64,000 nucleotides of DNA from Macrothele yani (lineage: Eukaryota > Arthropoda > Arachnida > Araneae > Macrothelidae). The notes beneath the pieces are model-generated. The model searched no databases. It worked only from the letters and a program-made list of their open reading frames with translations, and was not told the origin of the DNA. A program made the translations under genes and the position numbers. The DNA lies in contig CM077034.1 in assembly GCA_039090855.1 (NCBI GenBank), positions 13,777,970 through 13,841,969 on the forward strand. The letters are read 5' to 3'. Every line of letters starts with the position of its first letter. Position 1 is the first letter of the stretch. Of this stretch, positions 53,926 through 64,000 are shown one piece after another.

Positions 53926-56900
53926 AGGTCACCGTAGTTTGTTTCAAAAATTACGAAAGAGATTCTTAGTTCGAAAGGACACGTGCGTTTTACGTGCAGA
54001 AAGCATGAGGTCTCTCTTAATTTCCTGAAAATGTATCTTAATTTCAATTAAGCAGTGAACAACACAAATTAAAACAATTCCTGCGTTCAAATACACTGTA
54101 TAACGTTATCTAGCATTATAAGGCCAAAATGGAGGGAGATGGTCTATGTTCGAAAGAGCACGTGCTTTTTGTGTACAGAAAGTATGAGGTCTCTCTTAAT
54201 TTCATGAAAATGTATCTTAATTTCAATTAAGCAGTGAACAACACAAATTAAAACAATTCCTGCGTTCAAATACACTGTATAACGTTATCTAGCATTATAA
54301 GGCCAAAATGGAGGGAGATGGTCTATGTTCGAAAGAGCACGTGCTTTTTGTGTACAGAAAGTATGAGGTCTCTCTTAATTTCATGAAAATGTATCTTAAT
54401 TTCAATTAAGCAGTGAACAACACTAATCAGAACAATTCCTGCGTTCAAATATACTGTATAACGTTATCTAGCATTATAAGGCCAAAATGGAGGGAGATGG
54501 TTATTGTTCGAAAGAGCACGTGCTTTTTGTGTACAGAAAGTATGAGGTCTCTCTTAATTTCATGAAAATGTATCTTAATTTCAATTAAGCAGTGAACAAC
54601 ACTAATCAGAACAATTCCTGCGTTCAAATATACTGTATAACGTTATCTAGCATTATAAGGCCAAAATGGAGGGAGATGGTCATTGTTCGAAAGAGCACGT
54701 GCTTTTTGTGTACAGAAAGTATGAGGTCTCTCTTAATTTCATGAAAATGTATCTTAATTTCAATTAAGCAGTAAACAACACTAATAAGAACAATTCCTGC
54801 GTTCAAATATACTGTATAACGTTATCTAGCATTATAAGGCCAAAATGGAGGGAGATGGTCTATGTTCGAAAGAGCACGTGCTTTTTGTGTACAGAAAGTA
54901 TGAGGTCTCTCTTAATTTCATGAAAATGTATCTTAATTTCAATTAAGCAGTGAACAACACTAATCAGAACAATTCCTGCGTTCAAATATACTGTATAACG
55001 TTATCTAGCATTATAAGGCCAAAATGGAGGGAGATGGTCATTGTTCGAAAGAGCACGTGCTTTTTGTGTACAGAAAGTATGAGGTCTCTCTTAATTTCAT
55101 GAAAATGTATCTTAATTTCAATTAAGCAGTAAACAACACTAATAAGAACAATTCCTGCGTTCAAATATACTGTATAACGTTATCTAGCATTATAAGGCCA
55201 AAATGGAGGGAGATGGTCATTGTTCGAAAGAGCACGTGCTTTTTGTGTACAGAAAGTATGAGGTCTCTCTTAATTTCATGAAAATGTATCTTAATTTCAA
55301 TTAAGCAGTAAACAACACTAATAAGAACAATTCCTGCGTTCAAATATACTGTATAACGTTATCTAACATTATAAGGCCAAAATGGAGGGAGATGGTCATT
55401 GTTCGAAAGAGCACGTGCTTTTTGTGTACAGAAAGTATGAGGTCCCTCTTAACTTCATGAAAATGTATCTTAATTTCAATTAAGCAGTGAACAACACAAA
55501 TCAGAACAATTCCTGCGTTCAAATACACTGTATAACGTTATCTAGCATTATAAGGCCAAAATGGAGGGAGATGGTCTATGTTCAAAAGAGCACGTGCTTT
55601 TTGTGTACAGAAAGTATGAGGTCTCTCTTAATTTCATGAAAATGTATCTTAATTTCAATTAAGCAGTGAACAACACTAATCAGAACAATTCCTGCGTTCA
55701 AATATACTGTATAACGTTATCTAGCATTATAAGGCCAAAATGGAGGGAGATGGTCATTGTTCGTAAGAGCACGTGATTTTTGTGTACAGAAAGTATGAGG
55801 TCTCTCTTAATTTCATGAAAATGTATCTTAATTTCAATTAAGCAGTAAACAACACTAATCAGAACAATTCCTGCGTTCAAATATACTGTATAACGTTATC
55901 TAGCATTATAAGGCCAAAATGGAGGGAGATGGTCATTGTTCGAAAGAGCACGTGCTTTTTGTGTACAGAAAGTATGAGGTCTCTCTTAATTTCATGAAAA
56001 TGTATCTTAATTTCAATTAAGCAGTAAACAACACTAATAAGAACAATTCCTGCGTTCAAATATACTGTATAACGTTATCTAGCATTATAAGGCCAAAATG
56101 GAGGGAGATGGTCATTGTTCGAAAGAGCACGTGCTTTTTGTGTACAGAAAGTATGAGGTCTCTCTTAATTTCATGAAAATGTATCTTAATTTCAATTAAG
56201 CAGTGAACAACACAAATCAGAACAATTCCTGCGTTCAAATACACTGTATAACGTTATCTAGCATTATAAGGCCAAAATGGAGGGAGATGGTCATTGTTCG
56301 TAAGAGCACGTGCTTTTTGTGTACAGAAAGTATGAGGTCTCTCTTAATTTCATGAAAATGTATCTTAATTTCAATTAAGCAGTGAACAACACTAATCAGA
56401 ACAATTCCTGCGTTCAAATATACTGTATAACGTTATCTAGCATTATAAGGCCAAAATGGAGGGAGATGGTCATTGTTCGAAAGAGCACGTGCTTTTTGTG
56501 TACAGAAAGTATGAGGTCTCTCTTAATTTCATGAAAATGTATCTTAATTTCAATTAAGCAGTAAACAACACTAATCAGAACAATTAATGCGTTCAAATAT
56601 ACTGTATAACGTTATCTAGCATTATAAGGCCAAAATGGAGGGAGATGGTCATTGTTCGAAAGAGCACGTGCTTTTTGTGTACAGAAAGTATGAGGTCTCT
56701 CTTAATTTCATGAAAATGTATCTTAATTTCAATTAAGCAGTAAACAACACTAATCAGAACAATTCCTGCGTTCAAATATACTGTATAACGTTATCTAGCA
56801 TTATAAGGCCAAAATGGAGGGAGATGGTCATTGTTCGAAAGAGCACGTGGTTTTTGTGTACAGAAAGTATGAGGTCTCTCTTAATTTCATGAAAATGTAT

Positions 56901-59900
56901 CTTAATTTCAATTAAGCAGTGAACAACACAAATCAGAACAATTCCTGCGTTCAAATACACTGTATAACGTTATCTAGCATTATAAGGCCAAAATGGAGGG
57001 AGATGGTCATTGTTCGTAAGAGCACGTGCTTTTTGTGTACAGAAAGTATGAGGTCTCTCTTAATTTCATGAAAATGTATCTTAATTTCAATTAAGCAGTA
57101 AACAACACTAATCAGAACAATTCCTGCGTTCAAATATACTGTATAACGTTATCTAGCATTATAAGGCCAAAATGGAGGGAGATGGTCATTGTTCGAAAGA
57201 GCACGTGCTTTTTGTGTACAGAAAGTATGAGGTCTCTCTTAATTTCATGAAAATGTATCTTAATTTCAATTAAGCAGTGAACAACACAAATCAGAACAAT
57301 TCCTGCGTTCAAATACACTGTATAACGTTATCTAGCATTATAAGGCCAAAATGGAGGGAGATGGTCATTGTTCGAAAGAGCACGTGCTTTTTGTGTACAG
57401 AAAGTATGAGGTCTCTCTTAATTTCATGAAAATGTATCTTAATTTCAATTAAGCAGTAAACAACACTAATAAGAACAATTCCTGCGTTCAAATATACTGT
57501 ATAACGTTATCCAGCATTATAAGGCCAAAATGGAGGGAGATGGTCTATGTTCGAAAGAGCACGTGCTTTTTGTGTACAGAAAGTATGAGGTCTCTCTTAA
57601 TTTCATGAAAATGTATCTTAATTTCAATTAAGCAGTGAACAACACAAATCAGAACAATTCCTGCGTTCAAATACACTGTATAACGTTATCTAGCATTATA
57701 AGGCCAAAATGGAGGGAGATGGTCATTGTTCGAAAGAGCACGTGCTTTTTGTGTACAGAAAGTATGAGGTCTCTCTTAATTTCATGAAAATGTATCTTAA
57801 TTTCAATTAAGCAGTAAACAACACTAATAAGAACAATTCCTGCGTTCAAATATACTGTATAACGTTATCCAGCATTATAAGGCCAAAATGGAGGGAGATG
57901 GTCTATGTTCGAAAGAGCACGTGCTTTTTGTGTACAGAAAGTATGAGGTCTCTCTTAATTTCATGAAAATGTATCTTAATTTCAATTAAGCAGTGAACAA
58001 CACTAATCAGAACAATTCCTGCGTTCAAATATACTGTATAACGTTATCTAGCATTATAAGGCCAAAATGGAGGGAGATGGTCATTGTTCGAAAGAGCACG
58101 TGCTTTTTGTGTACAGAAAGTATGAGGTCTCTCTTAATTTCATGAAAATGTATCTTAATTTCAATTAAGCAGTAAACAACACTAATCAGAACAATTCCTG
58201 CGTTCAAATATACTGTATAACGTTATCTAGCATTATAAGGCCAAAATGGAGGGAGATGGTCATTGTTCGAAAGAGCACGTGCTTTTTGTGTACAGAAAGT
58301 ATGAGGTCTCTCTTAATTTCATGAAAATGTATCTTAATTTCAATTAAGCAGTAAACAACACTAATCAGAACAATTCCTGCGTTCAAATATACTGTATAAC
58401 GTTATCTAGCATTATAAGGCCAAAATGGAGGGAGATGGTCATTGTTCGAAAGAGCACGTGCTTTTTGTGTACAGAAAGTATGAGGTCTCTCTTAATTTCA
58501 TTGAAAATGTATCTTAATTTCAATTAAGCAGTAAACAACACTAATCAGAACAATTCCTGCGTTCAAATATACTGTATAACGTTATCTAGCATTATAAGGC
58601 CAAAATGGAGGGAGATGGTCATTGTTCGAAAGAGCACGTGCTTTTTGTGTACAGAAAGTATGAGGTCTCTCTTAATTTCATGAAAATGTATCTTAATTTC
58701 AATTAAGCAGTAAACAACACTAATCAGAACAATTCCTGCGTTCAAATATACTGTATAACGTTATCTAGCATTATAAGGCCAAAATGGAGGGAGATGGTCA
58801 TTGTTCGAAAGAGCACGTGCTTTTTGTGTACAGAAAGTATGAGGTCTCTCTTAATTTCATGAAAATGTATCTTAATTTCAATTAAGCAGTGAACAACACT
58901 AATCAGAACAATTCCTGCGTTCAAATACACTGTATAACGTTATCTAGCATTATAAGGCCAAAATGGAGGGAGATGGTCATTGTTCGTAAGAGCACGTGCT
59001 TTTTGTGTACAGAAAGTATGAGGTCTCTCTTAATTTCATGAAAATGTATCTTAATTTCAATTAAGCAGTAAACAACACTAATCAGAACAATTCCTGCGTT
59101 CAAATATACTGTATAACGTTATCTAGCATTATAAGGCCAAAATGGAGGGAGATGGTCATTGTTCGAAAGAGCACGTGCTTTTTGTGTACAGAAAGTATGA
59201 GGTCTCTCTTAATTTCATGAAAATGTATCTTAATTTCAATTAAGCAGTGAAACAACACAAATCAGAACAATTCCTGCGTTCAAATACACTGTATAACGTT
59301 ATCTAGCATTATAAGGCCAAAATGGAGGGAGATGGTCATTGTTCGTAAGAGCACGTGCTTTTTGTGTACAGAAAGTATGAGGTCTCTCTTAATTTCATGA
59401 AAATGTATCTTAATTTCAATTAAGCAGTAAACAACACTAATCAGAACAATTCCTGCGTTCAAATATACTGTATAACGTTATCTAGCATTATAAGGCCAAA
59501 ATGGAGGGAGATGGTCATTGTTCGAAAGAGCACGTGCTTTTTGTGTACAGAAAGTATGAGGTCTCTCTTAATTTCATGAAAATGTATCTTAATTTCAATT
59601 AAGCAGTGAACAACACTAATCAGAACAATTCCTGCGTTCAAATATACTGTATAACGTTATCTAGCATTATAAGGCCAAAATGGAGGAGATGGTCATTGTT
59701 CGAAAGAGCACGTGCTTTTTGTGTACAGAAAGTATGAGGTCTCTCTTAATTTCATGAAAATGTATCTTAATTTCAATTAAGCAGTAAACAACACTAATCA
59801 GAACAATTCCTGCGTTCAAATATACTGTATAACGTTATCTAGCATTATAAGGCCAAAATGGAGGGAGATGGTCATTGTTCGAAAGAGCACGTGCTTTTTG

Positions 59901-62900
59901 TGTACAGAAAGTATGAGGTCTCTCTTAATTTCATGAAAATGTATCTTAATTTCAATTAAGCAGTGAACAACACTAATCAGAACAATTCCTGCGTTCAAAT
60001 ATACTGTATAACGTTATCTAGCATTATAAGGCCAAAATGGAGGGAGATGGTCATTGTTCGAAAGAGCACGTGCTTTTTGTGTACAGAAAGTATGAGGTCT
60101 CTCTTAATTTCATGAAAATGTATCTTAATTTCAATTAAGCAGTAAACAACACTAATCAGAACAATTCCTGCGTTCAAATATACTGTATAACGTTATCTAG
60201 CATTATAAGGCCAAAATGGAGGGAGATGGTCATTGTTCGAAAGAGCACGTGCTTTTTGTGTACAGAAAGTATGAGGTCTCTCTTAATTTCATGAAAATGT
60301 ATCTTAATTTCAATTAAGCAGTGAACAACACTAATCAGAACAATTCCTGCGTTCAAATATACTGTATAACGTTATCTAGCATTATAAGGCCAAAATGGAG
60401 GGAGATGGTCATTGTTCGTAAGAGCACGTGCTTTTTGTGTACAGAAAGTATGAGGTCTCTCTTAATTTCATGAAAATGTATCTTAATTTCAATTAAGCAG
60501 TAAACAACACTAATCAGAACAATTCCTGCGTTCAAATATACTGTATAACGTTATCTAGCATTATAAGGCCAAAATGGAGGGAGATGGTCATTGTTCGAAA
60601 GAGCACGTGCTTTTTGTGTACAGAAAGTATGAGGTCTCTCTTAATTTCATGAAAATGTATCTTAATTTCAATTAAGCAGTGAACAACACTAATCAGAACA
60701 ATTCCTGCGTTCAAATATACTGTATAACGTTATCTAGCATTATAAGGCCAAAATGGAGGGAGATGGTCATTGTTCGTAAGAGCACGTGCTTTTTGTGTAC
60801 AGAAAGTATGAGGTCTCTCTTAATTTCATGAAAATGTATCTTAATTTCAATTAAGCAGTAAACAACACTAATCAGAACAATTCCTGCGTTCAAATATACT
60901 GTATAACGTTATCTAGCATTATAAGGCCAAAATGGAGGGAGATGGTCATTGTTCGAAAGAGCACGTGCTTTTTGTGTACAGAAAGTATGAGGTCTCTCTT
61001 AATTTCATGAAAATGTATCTTAATTTCAATTAAGCAGTGAACAACACAAATCAGAACAATTCCTGCGTTCAAATACACTGTATAACGTTATCTAGCATTA
61101 TAAGGCCAAAATGGAGGGAGATGGTCATTGTTCGTAAGAGCACGTGCTTTTTGTGTACAGAAAGTATGAGGTCTCTCTTAATTTCATGAAAATGTATCTT
61201 AATTTCAATTAAGCAGTAAACAACACTAATCAGAACAATTCCTGCGTTCAAATATACTGTATAACGTTATCTAGCATTATAAGGCCAAAATGGAGGGAGA
61301 TGGTCATTGTTCGAAAGAGCACGTGCTTTTTGTGTACAGAAAGTATGAGGTCTCTCTTAATTTCATGAAAATGTATCTTAATTTCAATTAAGCAGTGAAC
61401 AACACAAATCAGAACAATTCCTGCGTTCAAATACACTGTATAACGTTATCTAGCATTATAAGGCCAAAATGGAGGGAGATGGTCATTGTTCGTAAGAGCA
61501 CGTGCTTTTTGTGTACAGAAAGTATGAGGTCTCTCTTAATTTCATGAAAATGTATCTTAATTTCAATTAAGCAGTAAACAACACTAATCAGAACAATTCC
61601 TGCGTTCAAATATACTGTATAACGTTATCTAGCATTATAAGGCCAAAATGGAGGGAGATGGTCATTGTTCGAAAGAGCACGTGCTTTTTGTGTACAGAAA
61701 GTATGAGGTCTCTCTTAATTTCATGAAAATGTATCTTAATTTCAATTAAGCAGTGAACAACACAAATCAGAACAATTCCTGCGTTCAAATACACTGTATA
61801 ACGTTATCTAGCATTATAAGGCCAAAATGGAGGGAGATGGTCATTGTTCGTAAGAGCACGTGCTTTTTGTGTACAGAAAGTATGAGGTCTCTCTTAATTT
61901 CATGAAAATGTATCTTAATTTCAATTAAGCAGTAAACAACACTAATCAGAACAATTCCTGCGTTCAAATATACTGTATAACGTTATCTAGCATTATAAGG
62001 CCAAAATGGAGGGAGATGGTCATTGTTCGAAAGAGCACGTGCTTTTTGTGTACAGAAAGTATGAGGTCTCTCTTAATTTCATGAAAATGTATCTTAATTT
62101 CAATTAAGCAGTAAACAACACTAATCAGAACAATTCCTGCGTTCAAATATACTGTATAACGTTATCTAGCATTATAAGGCCAAAATGGAGGGAGATGGTC
62201 ATTGTTCGAAAGAGCACGTGCTTTTTGTGTACAGAAAGTATGAGGTCTCTCTTAATTTCATGAAAATGTATCTTAATTTCAATTAAGCAGTGAACAACAC
62301 AAATCAGAACAATTCCTGCGTTCAAATACACTGTATAACGTTATCTAGCATTATAAGGCCAAAATGGAGGGAGATGGTCATTGTTCGTAAGAGCACGTGC
62401 TTTTTGTGTACAGAAAGTATGAGGTCTCTCTTAATTTCATGAAAATGTATCTTAATTTCAATTAAGCAGTAAACAACACTAATCAGAACAATTCCTGCGT
62501 TCAAATATACTGTATAACGTTATCTAGCATTATAAGGCCAAAATGGAGGGAGATGGTCATTGTTCGAAAGAGCACGTGCTTTTTGTGTACAGAAAGTATG
62601 AGGTCTCTCTTAATTTCATGAAAATGTATCTTAATTTCAATTAAGCAGTGAACAACACAAATCAGAACAATTCCTGCGTTCAAATACACTGTATAACGTT
62701 ATCTAGCATTATAAGGCCAAAATGGAGGGAGATGGTCATTGTTCGTAAGAGCACGTGCTTTTTGTGTACAGAAAGTATGAGGTCTCTCTTAATTTCATGA
62801 AAATGTATCTTAATTTCAATTAAGCAGTAAACAACACTAATCAGAACAATTCCTGCGTTCAAATATACTGTATAACGTTATCTAGCATTATAAGGCCAAA

Positions 62901-64000
62901 ATGGAGGAGATGGTCATTGTTCGAAAGAGCACGTGCTTTTTGTGTACAGAAAGTATGAGGTCTCTCTTAATTTCATGAAAATGTATCTTAATTTCAATTA
63001 AGCAGTGAACAACACAAATCAGAACAATTCCTGCGTTCAAATACACTGTATAACGTTATCTAGCATTATAAGGCCAAAATGGAGGGAGATGGTCATTGTT
63101 CGTAAGAGCACGTGCTTTTTGTGTACAGAAAGTATGAGGTCTCTCTTAATTTCATGAAAATGTATCTTAATTTCAATTAAGCAGTAAACAACACTAATCA
63201 GAACAATTCCTGCGTTCAAATATACTGTATAACGTTATCTAGCATTATAAGGCCAAAATGGAGGGAGATGGTCATTGTTCGAAAGAGCACGTGCTTTTTG
63301 TGTACAGAAAGTATGAGGTCTCTCTTAATTTCATGAAAATGTATCTTAATTTCAAATAAGCAGTGAACAACACAAATCAGAACAATTCCTGCGTTCAAAT
63401 ACACTGTATAACGTTATCTAGCATTATAAGGCCAAAATGGAGGGAGATGGTCATTGTTCGTAAGAGCACGTGCTTTTTGTGTACAGAAAGTATGAGGTCT
63501 CTCTTAATTTCATGAAAATGTATCTTAATTTCAATTAAGCAGTAAACAACACTAATCAGAACAATTCCTGCGTTCAAATATACTGTATAACGTTATCTAG
63601 CATTATAAGGCCAAAATGGAGGGAGATGGTCATTGTTCGAAAGAGCACGTGCTTTTTGTGTACAGAAAGTATGAGGTCTCTCTTAATTTCATGAAAATGT
63701 ATCTTAATTTCAATTAAGCAGTGAACAACACAAATCAGAACAATTCCTGCGTTCAAATACACTGTATAACGTTATCTAGCATTATAAGGCCAAAATGGAG
63801 GGAGATGGTCATTGTTCGTAAGAGCACGTGCTTTTTGTGTACAGAAAGTATGAGGTCTCTCTTAATTTCATGAAAATGTATCTTAATTTCAATTAAGCAG
63901 TAAACAACACTAATCAGAACAATTCCTGCGTTCAAATATACTGTATAACGTTATCTAGCATTATAAGGCCAAAATGGAGGGAGATGGTCATTGTTCGAAA
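53926..64000. repeat. 179 bp satellite array, about 56 copies, runs off the window
   Basis: GGAGGGAGATGGT recurs in 179 bp steps from 54131 to 63977 (55 steps; rare 178 and 180 bp units at about 59681, 62904 and 58501). The first unit is clearly diverged. Each unit has a GCACGTGC palindrome, TATGAGGTCTCTCTTAATTT and CAATTAAGCAG. Two monomer types differ at TTCGAAAG or TTCGTAAG, GTGAACAACACAAATC or GTAAACAACACTAATC, and ATACACTG or ATATACTG. In the right part they alternate almost strictly, a 358 bp dimer. The minus strand of each unit has a 60-62 codon frame that is not believed to be a gene. Confidence 0.97.

Noticed and set aside
54445..63935. Repeated 60-62 codon minus-strand frames as genes
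   Set aside because: By-product of a 179 bp monomer; hydrophobic, low-complexity translation without family resemblance.
1..64000. rRNA, prokaryotic or plasmid features
   Set aside because: None of the conserved rRNA blocks, operon spacing or ribosome-binding patterns was seen.

Overview
This window looks like non-coding, transposon- and satellite-dominated nuclear DNA from a metazoan, most likely an arthropod (possibly a chelicerate). The reasons are Tc1 and mariner transposases including a DD41D type, an RTE-type non-LTR retrotransposon, a tRNA-derived SINE, splice-bounded short exons, long A/T-rich intergenic DNA and three long tandem arrays. No operons, ribosome binding sites, CRISPR arrays or prokaryotic genes are visible. 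The organism call is inference.

Layout. 1-3000: A/T-rich DNA with an 88-91 bp tandem array and a long hairpin, related to the foldback element near 35 kb. 3535-4050: 3' scrap of an RTE-like retrotransposon. 4328-7191: dead DD41D mariner split by a Tc1 element whose transposase is intact. 7359-7558 and 18453-18589 (minus strand): two short splice-bounded exons that join in frame and may be one host gene. The 10.9 kb between them holds a second, dead Tc1, a 73 bp minisatellite, a decayed Tc1-like gene, a 345 bp duplication, a SINE-body array, and a mariner split by a candidate solo LTR that itself carries a SINE. 19299-30560: about 33 copies of a 341 bp satellite. 30880-38860: a composite palindrome, with a foldback element (33475-38085) at the apex of an older inverted repeat and a 14-unit SINE array in its left flank. 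39815-42600: a second foldback element, with a SINE array in one arm. 42745-44066: RTE pseudogene. 45972-47495: THAP-type zinc-finger fragment and a duplicated downstream segment. 47880-53740: copies of a dispersed repeat (called family N here) with internal tandem repeats, one copy split by a SINE array. 53926 to the window end: about 56 copies of a 179 bp satellite.

Two observations stand out. First, the SINE occurs as tandem arrays of a 135 bp body with a single tRNA-like head, and two arrays (14 and 8 units) lie between one pair of target-site duplications, so the body multiplied inside a single insertion. Second, the 341 bp satellite, the 179 bp satellite and the roughly 185 bp repeats at 48 kb all share sequence blocks with the same dispersed inverted-repeat family. 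This suggests that the satellites grew out of that family.

The only protein genes that might work are the Tc1 transposase (5078-6109), the putative two-exon gene and the THAP fragment. Everything else is transposon debris, repeats or unassigned sequence. All homology statements come from reading the sequence and from remembered family motifs; no search or alignment program was run.
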